From assembly GCF_030020805.1 (NCBI RefSeq), contig NZ_CP125098.1, positions 662,001 through 726,000 of the forward strand: a stretch of 64,000 bases of DNA, written 5' to 3'. The notes beneath the pieces were generated by a model that saw only the letters and a list, made by a program, of their open reading frames with translations, was not told the DNA's origin and ran no database searches. This DNA is from Paenibacillus sp. RC67. GTDB lineage: Bacteria > Bacillota > Bacilli > Paenibacillales > NBRC-103111. The translations under genes were made by a program, and so were the position numbers. Of this stretch, positions 46,048-54,806 are shown one piece after another. Position 1 is the first letter of the stretch; each line of letters begins with the position of its first letter.

Positions 46048-48897
46048 CTATTTAATATGAACATTTATTTTTGTTGGTACTTCACCGTATTCATAGAACC
46101 ATTTTACACTTTCCTGTATTAATCCAACCCAAACTTCATAGTCTCCGGGAGGTAGCGGTTTGCCGTCATAACCTATGGGAGAAAGTTCAATTTTAGTTTG
46201 TAGTTTGTCATTTGGGAACAGTGAAAAAGGCAATTGCGTTCGACCCTCTGATACTCTTTGACTCATGTCATTTTTATTAAACCATAATTGGCCGACCTTT
46301 ACGGCATTTTGGTCGGTCCCTAAATAACGAGAAGTAGGAAGAAATTTTGCGCTAATGTTACTCAGACTGATGGTTATGTTTTTGGGAACATTTGTATCCA
46401 TAGTCAAGTTGTCAGAACCTTCGAGCTGAATTTGCGTTTTGACGTCTGTAAGATCCTGACTGGAAGAAGAAAGACTATTATTAATGCGGATCATATTAAC
46501 TGCTATCCCTAAATTTCTATTATCGTCTGAACCTTCTTCTAACTTGGACGGATTCCATACATCACTCTCAATCTGAAGCGTGATTTTATTATCAGATGAT
46601 TCTATATTGCGAAGAGAAAGTATTTTCTCAGTAGGGCCGTTGATCTCCCCTGAAAATAGATTTTGACCATTAGCTGTAATTTTAATATTCTGCGGTTGTG
46701 GTCCTATATTATTAAATGAGATTTGAACACTTGATGATTGGTATTCAGTGTCCATAGGGATTACTAATGAGCCGTTTCCGTCGGTCCATCTAAACGGAGT
46801 TCCTAAAGAATCAACTTCTGAATTATAGAAACCTGATTCCTCTACTCCTAATACAGGGTAAGCGCCTAATATAGTATTTTGCGGTTTATCAGATTTAATT
46901 AATTTACTTAGCTCTAAGTGATAATGATCTTCAATTAACTCACTTGGTAGTTTATTTGGTACTTGCTCAAGACTACTAAATTGCAAATCAAAATCCTCTA
47001 CATTCTCTCGATCATAACCAAATATCCCCATACTTCCCAGTAAATAAATATCTCCATCTTTTTGTTGGTTTAGTTCAGTAAGTAACTTTTCATAGCTTGA
47101 TTCTCTTAGATGACTTAATTGAAGTATTTTTTTATCAAAAGCCATAAATAGAGGAGTGTTAAGTGTATCTATAGTATTAGAAATGATTTTGGAATTATCC
47201 GGTATTTTATTAGCTATGGTTGCAACCTGATTCCAGGAATTATTATTTTCTTTTCCTAATATTAGTGCCTTGTCTTGTTGAAACACGAAAGTGAACAGGC
47301 TCAGGCTAACTATAGTGAGAATAACCTTTCGCCGATTGTTAGAGAAAAGTAATGAGAACCTGTATAGCCCGTAAAAAGCCAAGAAAATAATGCCTGGAAT
47401 TATAATTGGGATGAACCTCCGGATTGCCCAATACTGATCGGGTGATATTTGAGGATCGTATAAATATAAAGCAGAAAACCCTCCAATAAGGACGACGAGT
47501 GGTATAAGGCTCCACTCTTTTTTAAACATAATACTGTATACAGCAGCTAATAAGCCACCGACCGCTGCATAAAAGATAGGAATTGATAAATACAAGCAAA
47601 TGATGATGATAGAGTTTTCACGGTAATTTCGAGTCCCATCTAAGGGAGTTCCAGGCCAATCATACGTAGCAAAGGGACCAATGTATGGTCTGATCCAGTG
47701 GGCATAGATGACCGTAATAAGAATTAAACTTAGTAGACAGTAGTATAAATATTTTGTACTCGATACTTTTATTTTCAATTTTGATGTTATAACTAAAATA
47801 ATAAATAAAAAAATAGTTAGGAGACCAATTTTTAAAAGCTGATCGGATAGAGCCAAAAAATATGGTTTAGAAAAATAGTAATAATAGGGAACTGAAAGTA
47901 AAATAAAAGCTGCGTTAGTAATATGCAATCTATTCCATACTGCGTTTTCTGATGATGAAACTTCTTTTTTAAGTAAATTAAAGATAATATGGCAAAAGAT
48001 TAGCATCGGAAAAAAAAGATAAACATCGATTCTTACTAAATAGGTCATTCCCCAAAGAAATCCGCTTAAATAAGCAAAGGTATTGTTCTTATTTTGTAAT
48101 GAAAGAATTATCGACAAAATTGCGGCTAAAACAAAGACCTGTGTAAGAGTTTCCGATAAAGTCATTCTGGAAATCCATAGTTGACTTAAATTAAATCCTA
48201 GAAACAAGGTCGCCATAATCGCATACGGTTTTTTCATAAATGTCTGTCCAAAATATCGAAATAAAATAAGTGAGAAGAACAAAAACAGAGTGTTTACTCT
48301 AAAGAGACCTTCAATCCCAAAAGTGGAGTAACCATGTGCTAGCCATGTCGAATAAAGATCTGAAGACTGTACGGTAATATGCCCTGGTGTCGAGTAAAGA
48401 CCAGCTAGAAAACTTCCATTATAATCTTCAGCACTAAGCAGAGGATAATCCCGAATGGTACTACCGTGGTTTGCTATATAGATCCCACTATTTGCGTAGA
48501 TTCCCTGATCTCTCCCACCCAATATATTCTCGTTTGGATAAATAACGTTAAATACAATTAGCACTAAAAGACCTATGGTGAAGATCGATTCCCAAATATC
48601 AATGTTTAGTTTAACTTCTTTCAAACCTATTATTTTTTTACTAATAAAAAATAATCCTACTAATGAAATTAACCAACCTGCATATCCAAATACTTCACTG
48701 TTGTAAATTCCTAATAGTACAGAACCTATAAGAAATATAGACCATATAGCTATCCCACAAACCGTCATTAGAAATAAATGAAATAGGTCAGTTTTCGTTT
48801 CACATTCATTTTTTATTTTTTTCTGAAAAAACAAATTGAGCAGATAACCTAAGAACGGTATCGATACCCACAAACCAAGTTGTACTAAATTAACCAT
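46048..48897 (-). CDS. Very large GT-C-type membrane protein with two outer beta domains
   Basis: 949 residues. Fourteen or so membrane helices occupy the first 560. The first outer loop has G-G-R-D-Q-G-I-Y-A-N-S-G, with an Asp where GT-C enzymes carry the catalytic residue. Residues 560-660 form a soluble domain. A beta-sandwich (about 700-815) with F-R-W-T-D-G-N-G and N-L-G-I-A-V-N-M-I-R resembles the end module of the protein at 37532. A last beta domain (820-949) contains Y-L-G-T-D-Q-N-A-V and P-P-G-D-Y-E-V-W-V-G. I infer a glycosyltransferase that modifies exported glycan at the cell surface; the acceptor is unknown. It starts the right minus-strand operon. Confidence 0.7.
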   Translation of the reverse strand: MVNLVQLGLWVSIPFLGYLLNLFFQKKIKNECETKTDLFHLFLMTVCGIAIWSIFLIGSVLLGIYNSEVFGYAGWLISLVGLFFISKKIIGLKEVKLNIDIWESIFTIGLLVLIVFNVIYPNENILGGRDQGIYANSGIYIANHGSTIRDYPLLSAEDYNGSFLAGLYSTPGHITVQSSDLYSTWLAHGYSTFGIEGLFRVNTLFLFFSLILFRYFGQTFMKKPYAIMATLFLGFNLSQLWISRMTLSETLTQVFVLAAILSIILSLQNKNNTFAYLSGFLWGMTYLVRIDVYLFFPMLIFCHIIFNLLKKEVSSSENAVWNRLHITNAAFILLSVPYYYYFSKPYFLALSDQLLKIGLLTIFLFIILVITSKLKIKVSSTKYLYYCLLSLILITVIYAHWIRPYIGPFATYDWPGTPLDGTRNYRENSIIIICLYLSIPIFYAAVGGLLAAVYSIMFKKEWSLIPLVVLIGGFSALYLYDPQISPDQYWAIRRFIPIIIPGIIFLAFYGLYRFSLLFSNNRRKVILTIVSLSLFTFVFQQDKALILGKENNNSWNQVATIANKIPDNSKIISNTIDTLNTPLFMAFDKKILQLSHLRESSYEKLLTELNQQKDGDIYLLGSMGIFGYDRENVEDFDLQFSSLEQVPNKLPSELIEDHYHLELSKLIKSDKPQNTILGAYPVLGVEESGFYNSEVDSLGTPFRWTDGNGSLVIPMDTEYQSSSVQISFNNIGPQPQNIKITANGQNLFSGEINGPTEKILSLRNIESSDNKITLQIESDVWNPSKLEEGSDDNRNLGIAVNMIRINNSLSSSSQDLTDVKTQIQLEGSDNLTMDTNVPKNITISLSNISAKFLPTSRYLGTDQNAVKVGQLWFNKNDMSQRVSEGRTQLPFSLFPNDKLQTKIELSPIGYDGKPLPPGDYEVWVGLIQESVKWFYEYGEVPTKINVHIK

Positions 48898-49421
48898 TGA
48901 TACCTCCTACAGATTCAGGCTTAGTTCTATGAAGCGAACTGCCTTAGTAAATATTTTTTTTGTTTATATTCTCCTGACATTTTTGAACATCAGTTTTAAA
49001 TATAACACGTTTAGTTTAGTTAAGGTTTAAAAGATTGTTGTCTCAAACTTACAGTTAATATAAATATTTATTTTGGGTTCACATTATGTTATCAGATAAT
49101 TATTAAGAAATGATTACCATTAACTGAATGAACGCTGAAAATCCCTACATATAAGTATTTTATCGGACAGTAGTCTTATCATAAAAAGACATCATAAGCT
49201 GCTACTTGGAAAAAAACAGTTTAACATACCTACATAGGTTTTATAAAGAGGCTTATATAGTAACATTTTCTTGTAATGGCTGAAAGTAAGGGTACTGTTG
49301 TCATCAGATGTTTGATATATAGTCAAATAAAAAAGCTGTTACTGGGATAGCTATAATAGTCTCAATCGTAATGCTCTTTAATAAAATCAATTAGCAAATA
49401 TATAAATTAATAAAAGATAGT
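48898..49421. other. 524-base region without intact gene
   Basis: AT-rich sequence upstream of the 949-residue protein gene and of the broken LTA synthase. A plus-strand stretch near 49314-49393 reads as a short hydrophobic segment (K-K-A-V-T-G-I-A-I-I-V-S-I-V-M-L-F) and may be debris of the missing membrane part of the LTA synthase. No other feature seen. Confidence 0.4.
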
Positions 49422-50421
49422 ATGTACTACGATGATTACTTTGACCAAACAAACCAAGGGAGAACCTCTGACGGGGAATTCACATCAATGGTTTCCTTAT
49501 ACCCTTTGAATGAAGGTTCTGTATATTTCTCGTATCCTCAACAAAATTACGATTCTTTTCCGAGCTCATGCATATGATGGACAATTTTGGAGCCGAAAAA
49601 CCATGCATCAGCATCTTGGAATAGATTCGAGTATGTTTGGGTCTGACTTTTCAGCAGGAGAAAATATTGGGTGGGGGCTATCGGATAAAGATTTTCTTGA
49701 GCAGTCCGTTCAGAGAATATCTACTTTACCGCAACCTTTTTTCTCATTCTTAATTACTCTTTCCAACCATCATCCTTATGATGCGCTGCCGGCACAATAC
49801 AAGGTATTTGATGAGAAAGAGGGAAGTATGCTGGACAGATATCTAAACACGGTTCATTATACGGATATGGCAATCGGAGCATTCATTGATCAATTAAAGC
49901 AGAAAGGGCTTTATGACAACACGGTATTAGCTATTTATGGCGATCATGATAGTTCAATTGACATTAAGGATATCGCTACAGTTGTAAAAACAGATACGGA
50001 CATTATTGATGCGTCAAAGTGGGATAAAGTCCCGCTAATTATTCATATCCCTGCCTACAAAAATAATACAACCAGTAATATTCCATCAGGACATCTGGAT
50101 TTAACTCCAAGTCTGCTTCATTTGCTTGGTATCTCTACTGAAGATCATTTCTTCATGGGAAATGATTTGTTCGAGAACGATCCTTCCAGATTGGTTGTTT
50201 TCCGGAACGGTTCCTATGCAGATGAATCTCATTATTTTCTTACATTAAGTGGTTCGATTGCTGAGGGTCAGTGCTATGATCTTAAAACGAATCAATTGCA
50301 ACCGAATAGCTCCTGTACTGCGAATGCTAATGAGGCTAGAAAGCGATTAGACATGTCCGATTTAATGATTCAAGGTGATCTAGTCCCGAGATTAAAGGCA
50401 GCTAACGAATCAAAAGAATAA
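49422..50421 (+). pseudogene. Lipoteichoic acid synthase family protein, broken
   Basis: Two frames give parts of the LtaS-type sulfatase domain. The first (49422-49565) has F-D-Q-T-N-Q-G-R-T-S-D-G-E-F, which contains the expected nucleophile Thr, and S-L-Y-P-L-N-E-G. The second (from 49510, matching from about 49561) has A-H-A-Y-D-G-Q-F-W-S-R, L-S-N-H-H-P-Y, I-Y-G-D-H-D and H-L-D-L-T-P-S-L-L. The frame shifts near 49560 with loss of some ten codons, and the five membrane helices expected before the catalytic domain are gone. LtaS enzymes polymerise glycerol phosphate on the outer face. The remnant lies at the edge of the glycan locus. Confidence 0.88.
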
Positions 50422-50433
50422 TCCCCCCACCAA

Positions 50434-50468
50434 CTCCTATAACCAACCGGTTATAGGAGTTTTTATTT
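50434..50468 (+). terminator. Terminator after LTA synthase remnant
   Basis: CTCCTATAACC (50434-50444) pairs perfectly with GGTTATAGGAG (50449-50459), followed by TTTTTATTT. Confidence 0.92.
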
Positions 50469-50557
50469 CCTCCCCTAACCTTGTCTGCATAATTGTCCAA
50501 GTCCCCACATAGACATGTTATCAGTTGAAATTAACTATGGTGGTGGAGGGGATTCGA

Positions 50558-52135
50558 ATGCGGCGATTCACTTGGGTGATTGCCTTAGTCTTGAGCTTGA
50601 GCCTGGTTTTAGCTGGCTGCGGCAAGAAGGATTCGGGATCAGTGGTAAAGGATTTGGATTCGGTGGTGAACAAGCTGCAGAGCTATCAAGGCAGCGGGCG
50701 GATGGTGCTGCACACAGGGCAGGAGCCGCAGGAATATCAAGTGGAGGTATGGTATCAGAACCCTCATTACTATCGGATCTCATTGACGAATGCGAAGAAG
50801 GACATTACTCAGATCGTACTACGTAACGATGACGGGGTCTTTGTACTGACGCCACATCTGAACAAGAGCTTCCGGTTCCAAAGTGATTGGCCGGAAAATC
50901 AAGGCCAGGTTTATTTGTATCAATCGCTCGTCCAAAGCATTCTGATGGATAATGAGCGTCATTTTACAACGGATCAAAATGCGTATGTGTTCGATGTGTT
51001 GGCGAATTACCAGAACGGCTCGTTAGCGCGGCAGAAGATTTGGTTGGACAAAAAGAATTACGCACCACAACATGTAGAAGTGTCTGATGCTAATGCCAAT
51101 GTAATGATGATTGTAGACTTTAATCAATTTGAATTCGGTAAGAAATTCGATAAGGATTCTTTTGATATGCAGCGGAATATGACAAGCTGGAACATCATGT
51201 CCCTGCCGACTTCGGTGCAACCGGGTACTCATGATGCTGGAACGATAGACGGTAAGGCGAACAGCACAGGTTCAGCAGGTGCTAACGGCTCAACAGGAGC
51301 CAAGGCAACAAACGGAACAAACACGCAAGGAACTGCTGGTGAAAAAGCGACAGGCACTACTAGTGGAGCAACAACCGGTAGCAGCACTTCCACGAACGGT
51401 ACTAGCGGCGTTACAAACGGTAATGCAGGTACTAAGGCTGGAACAGGCGCTGCAGGCTCTACTGGAGCGAATGGAGCAGCTTCTGATGCAAGTAAGGGTA
51501 CATCAACTGGAACGACAGGTAAGGGCACTAGTGCAGGTACTACAGCTCCAGTGGACAAGACGACATCCGGTACAACGGCTAACAGCGGCAGTACTGGTAG
51601 CGCAGCTCCGGCAGACAAGGCGACAACAGGAGCAGCCAGCGGCAATACAACAGGCACAACACCTAAAGGCGCAACCAATGGTGCAGGTGCAGCTAATCCA
51701 ACTAACGGTACTACAACACCAGCCAATGGCTCCAGCACTGCCACAAATGGCGCCGCTGCCAACGGTACTGCCGCAGGCACTAAGGGCACCACTGCTCAGT
51801 CATTTGGAGTCATTGAGCCGAACTACATGCCTAACGGCGTGAAGAAACAGGACATTAAGATGATTAAGCTGGGGGATGAGGATGCGGTCATGCTTCGCTA
51901 CTCAGGCAAGTACAATTACACGCTGGTTGAATCCCGTCCTGAGACTCAAACAGTAACTTCTCTCCCAGGCAATATCGTGGATTTAGGATTCACCTTGGCT
52001 GTCGTCATTGGGGATGAAAAGAAGACAATGACATGGACTTATGAAGGTGTTGAATTCAGACTTTCGACGGCGGATCTTCACCAAACGGAGATGATTAAGG
52101 TAGCTCAAGCCGTCCAAGATGAGATGGGTAAGTGA
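50558..52135 (+). CDS. ydcC: YdcC-like lipoprotein (LolA fold) with long low-complexity insert
   Basis: The ATG at 50558 follows GGTGGAGGGG, giving 525 residues. Signal peptide with lipobox L-V-L-A-G-C (Cys23). Residues 30-215 show the LolA/MucB-like beta fold of YdcC: S-Y-Q-G-S-G-R-M, Y-Q-V-E-V-W-Y and L-R-N-D-D-G-V-F-V-L-T-P. Residues about 222-416 are almost only Thr, Gly, Ala, Asn and Ser with short repeats. The fold resumes near 418 with P-N-Y-M-P-N-G-V and M-L-R-Y-S-G-K-Y and runs to the end. B. subtilis YdcC is much shorter and stands before alr as here. It is linked to sporulation/germination in relatives (GerS type). The insert looks like an expanding linker. Confidence 0.85.
   Translation: MRRFTWVIALVLSLSLVLAGCGKKDSGSVVKDLDSVVNKLQSYQGSGRMVLHTGQEPQEYQVEVWYQNPHYYRISLTNAKKDITQIVLRNDDGVFVLTPHLNKSFRFQSDWPENQGQVYLYQSLVQSILMDNERHFTTDQNAYVFDVLANYQNGSLARQKIWLDKKNYAPQHVEVSDANANVMMIVDFNQFEFGKKFDKDSFDMQRNMTSWNIMSLPTSVQPGTHDAGTIDGKANSTGSAGANGSTGAKATNGTNTQGTAGEKATGTTSGATTGSSTSTNGTSGVTNGNAGTKAGTGAAGSTGANGAASDASKGTSTGTTGKGTSAGTTAPVDKTTSGTTANSGSTGSAAPADKATTGAASGNTTGTTPKGATNGAGAANPTNGTTTPANGSSTATNGAAANGTAAGTKGTTAQSFGVIEPNYMPNGVKKQDIKMIKLGDEDAVMLRYSGKYNYTLVESRPETQTVTSLPGNIVDLGFTLAVVIGDEKKTMTWTYEGVEFRLSTADLHQTEMIKVAQAVQDEMGK
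51222..51806 (+). repeat. Low-complexity coding repeat tract in ydcC-like gene
   Basis: Degenerate repeats of short Thr-Gly-Ala-Asn-Ser codons, rich in GCA/ACA/GGT-type triplets. Long open frames on the other strand and in another frame across this tract are by-products of the biased composition. Confidence 0.8.
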
Positions 52136-52403
52136 GAAATGACAAGTAATTAGTGGTCGAATACCCTGAACCTTCCATGCCTTTCTCCTATATTGATGTT
52201 GAATGGAGCTTGAGGAACGATTTAAATAATGAACTTCTTCCAATATTTAAGGCAAATAAGCAAGAAAAACGCGTATTAACACCTTCGAATTACCAAAAAC
52301 TAACGTTTTCCTGATATCTGGCTGTTCAATATTTTGTTCATTGACACCTGTTGTAGATCGGATTACCATAGGTTTATTGAATGAAACATGGAAAACGACA
52401 AGG

Positions 52404-52432
52404 GGGAAGTTCCCTGCTAAAGGGAGCTTCCC
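52404..52432 (+). other. Stable hairpin in the alr leader
   Basis: GGGAAGTTCCCT pairs over 12 positions (one GU) with AGGGAGCTTCCC around GCTAA, followed by TTGATTTT, 28 bases before the alr start. It could attenuate alr or terminate the upstream transcript. The rest of 52136-52403 shows nothing recognisable. Confidence 0.6.
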
Positions 52433-52459
52433 TTGATTTTCGCAGAAGAAGGTGGACTT

Positions 52460-53647
52460 ATGGATTCGTTTTACCGGCCTACAAGGGTGGAGATTTCGTT
52501 AGATGCACTACGGAGCAATTTGCTAGGATTCCGCCGAGTGCTGCCTGCCCATGTGAAGATGATGGCTGTGGTCAAAGCGGATGCTTACGGGCACGGAGCC
52601 GTAGAGGTCAGCCGGGAGGCACTGCAGTGCGGTGTCGAATATATTGCGGTGGCTTTTTTGGATGAAGGTTTGGAACTGCGGCAGGCGGGAATAACGGCAC
52701 CGATTCTGGTGTTGGGCTACACGCCTCCTGAGGGCTTGGAGATGGCATGGGAATATGACATTACGGTCAATATGTATAGCTATGAGGTGCTGGAAGCATT
52801 TGAACGACTGCAGGCTAGGGAAAAACCGCTTAAAATCCATGTGAAGATTGACTCCGGGATGAATCGGTTAGGGCTTACTACAGAAACGGAAGCCATTTCG
52901 TTCATTGAGCGGGCGCTTGAAATACCGGGACTTCACGTCGAGGGGCTGTTCACACATTACGCTTGTGCGGATGAAGAGGACAAAACGTACACGCTGGAGC
53001 AGTATCGCCGTTTTGACCGGATTGTAAAGTATTTTGCCGACAAAGGCACGGAGTTTACCTATGTCCATGCAGGGAATAGCGCAGCAGCGATCGATTCTCC
53101 GGACTTAACCCATAACATGGTGCGTCTTGGTATCAGTATGTATGGGTTGTATCCATCGGAGGAAGTGAATCATCAGGTTATTGATCTAGAGCCTGTGCTC
53201 AGTATTAAAACTGGGGTGGTAATGGTAAAAACGCTCCCTGCGGACTCAGGTATAAGCTATGGGACGATCTATCGTACCCAGGGGAATGAAACGATTGCGA
53301 CTCTTCCGATCGGATACGCTGATGGATTCTCCAGAATGCTGACCGGCAAAGCACAAGCGCTGGTTAGAGGGGAGCGCAAACCGATCGTAGGCCGTATATG
53401 TATGGACCAGTGCATGATGAATGTAACTGGGCTTGAGGATTTTCAGAAAGGCGAAGACGTCGTTATTCTGGGTACTCAAGGGGAAGGGAAGATTACGGCG
53501 GAAGATCACGCCGAGTGGCTCGGTACGGTCAATTACGAGGTTATTTGCATGATTTCTCACCGTGTGCCCCGTGTGTACATTCGTGACGGTGTGGTTGTAT
53601 CTACGGTCAATCCACTGATGCGTCAAGGTTGGAACGCTCGCCAGTAA
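52460..53647 (+). CDS. alr: Alanine racemase
   Basis: The ATG at 52460 follows GAAGGTGG, giving 395 residues. It interconverts L- and D-alanine for peptidoglycan. PLP binds Lys39 in V-V-K-A-D-A-Y-G-H-G; the second catalytic base is Tyr267 in G-I-S-Y-G. Also visible: K-I-D-S-G-M-N-R-L-G, H-A-G-N-S-A-A and G-R-I-C-M-D-Q. It stands between the ydcC-like gene and ndoAI-ndoA exactly as in B. subtilis. An unlinked second racemase may exist elsewhere. Confidence 0.97.
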   Translation: MDSFYRPTRVEISLDALRSNLLGFRRVLPAHVKMMAVVKADAYGHGAVEVSREALQCGVEYIAVAFLDEGLELRQAGITAPILVLGYTPPEGLEMAWEYDITVNMYSYEVLEAFERLQAREKPLKIHVKIDSGMNRLGLTTETEAISFIERALEIPGLHVEGLFTHYACADEEDKTYTLEQYRRFDRIVKYFADKGTEFTYVHAGNSAAAIDSPDLTHNMVRLGISMYGLYPSEEVNHQVIDLEPVLSIKTGVVMVKTLPADSGISYGTIYRTQGNETIATLPIGYADGFSRMLTGKAQALVRGERKPIVGRICMDQCMMNVTGLEDFQKGEDVVILGTQGEGKITAEDHAEWLGTVNYEVICMISHRVPRVYIRDGVVVSTVNPLMRQGWNARQ

Positions 53648-53781
53648 AGGCGAATAGTGTAACATTTTCCAACCATTTAATTAGAGGGAAAGTAGAGGAA
53701 TTTCGGGTTTGGCCGCGAATATGTATAATACATACTTCTGTGGATTCTTATGACTTGGAACTCTATAGTGTAGTCAACAGG

Positions 53782-53809
53782 AGAGGTATAACATATTTGC
53801 TATACCTCT
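53782..53809. promoter_or_regulatory. Inverted repeat upstream of ndoAI-ndoA
   Basis: Perfect 9-bp arms AGAGGTATA and TATACCTCT are separated by ten bases, 81 bases before the antitoxin start. A smaller palindrome ATGTAT-A-ATACAT lies at 53721-53733. Either could be an operator for autoregulation by the ribbon-helix-helix antitoxin; a TATAAT box at 53827-53832 is close. Confidence 0.45.
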
Positions 53810-53890
53810 GGCATATACTCATCTTGTATAATTTTGCTGTATATTCGCCATAATGGTAATATTGCTTGTATTGTTTTTGGGGGTGCATGC

Positions 53891-54175
53891 TTGGTGTCCA
53901 ATGCGCAGAACACTAAACGAATTATGATCAGCTTGCCGGACTATTTGCTGCAGGAAGTAGACGGTATTGTGGAGAAGGAAAACTCGAATCGCAGCGAATT
54001 TATTCGTCAAGCGATGAAGCTGTATTTGGTGGAACGGAAGAAACGTCACCTGAGGGAATCTATGCAGCGCGGTTATATGGAGATGGCGAAGATCAACTTA
54101 CACATGGCTTCAGAGGCATTTCAGGCGGAGGAAGAAGCGGATAACACTCTTGACCGTTTAGTAAGCGGGGTGTAA
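53891..54175 (+). CDS. ndoAI: Antitoxin EndoAI (ribbon-helix-helix)
   Basis: 94 residues from a TTG at 53891, seven bases after GGGGG; GTG at 53894 is equally possible. The longer frame to 53834 has no ribosome site. The N-terminus carries the RHH strand (T-K-R-I-M-I-S-L-P) and helices (L-L-Q-E-V-D and S-N-R-S-E-F-I-R-Q-A-M). The C-terminal part (R-G-Y-M-E-M-A-K-I-N-L, A-S-E-A and R-L-V-S-G-V) is the segment that wraps around EndoA in B. subtilis. Its stop is three bases from the toxin start. Confidence 0.93.
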   Translation: MVSNAQNTKRIMISLPDYLLQEVDGIVEKENSNRSEFIRQAMKLYLVERKKRHLRESMQRGYMEMAKINLHMASEAFQAEEEADNTLDRLVSGV

Positions 54176-54178
54176 CTA

Positions 54179-54529
54179 TTGATTGTTAAACGAGGCGATG
54201 TATTTTTCGCAGATCTATCACCGGTCGTTGGTTCCGAGCAGGGCGGTATCCGTCCCGTGCTCATTATTCAAAATGATATTGGGAATCGCTTCAGTCCTAC
54301 GGTGATCGTAGCGGCGATTACGGCCCAAATTCAAAAGGCTAAGCTGCCTACACACGTAGAAATCGACGCGGAATCTCATGGATTTGACAGAGATTCTGTC
54401 ATTTTGCTGGAGCAAATCCGCACGATTGATAAGCAGCGTCTGACAGATAAAATTACTCACCTTGATGAAGAGACGATGCGTAAAGTGGATGATGCATTGC
54501 AGGTAAGCGTGGGACTGATTGAGTTTTAA
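54179..54529 (+). CDS. ndoA: mRNA endoribonuclease toxin EndoA (MazF family)
   Basis: 116 residues, TTG start, identical in length to B. subtilis Endo[23 protein letters not shown] opens the protein, with [12 protein letters not shown] and I-V-A-A-I-T-A-Q further on, followed by [10 protein letters not shown]. EndoA cuts RNA at UACAU in B. subtilis; the catalytic Arg and Thr of the family are present. It works with the antitoxin upstream. A terminator closes the operon; the rsb stress genes that follow ndoA in B. subtilis are absent. Confidence 0.96.
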   Translation: MIVKRGDVFFADLSPVVGSEQGGIRPVLIIQNDIGNRFSPTVIVAAITAQIQKAKLPTHVEIDAESHGFDRDSVILLEQIRTIDKQRLTDKITHLDEETMRKVDDALQVSVGLIEF

Positions 54530-54548
54530 CGCATTCATGGGATTGAAG

Positions 54549-54580
54549 CGAGGGACCGCGTGGGGGATCCCTCGTTTTTT
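54549..54580 (+). terminator. Terminator of ndoAI-ndoA
   Basis: CGAGGGA (54549-54555) and TCCCTCG (54568-54574) form a stem followed by TTTTTT. Confidence 0.88.
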
Positions 54581-54806
54581 AATTTTACCAGATAGGAAGA
54601 GTAATTTTCATTAAAGCAATTACCCTGTTGTTGATGCGCAGAATATTCCTTTTTTCACAAAAATGCACCCATAATGACGGTAGCTCATCTTTAAAGTCGC
54701 CTCAATAGAGGTTTTCTTATGTGCAATTATTTGATGATAAGCTGGGGCCCATTTAGGACCCAAGCAGCCTTACTAGTGGGAACAGTCGGAGGAGGACTTG
54801 GAGTAG

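Noticed and set aside
51229..51842. Two 187-codon frames overlapping the low-complexity part of the YdcC-like gene
   Set aside because: They are Val/Ala/Pro-rich (minus) and Gln/Leu-rich (plus) by-products of the Thr/Gly/Ala repeat codons.
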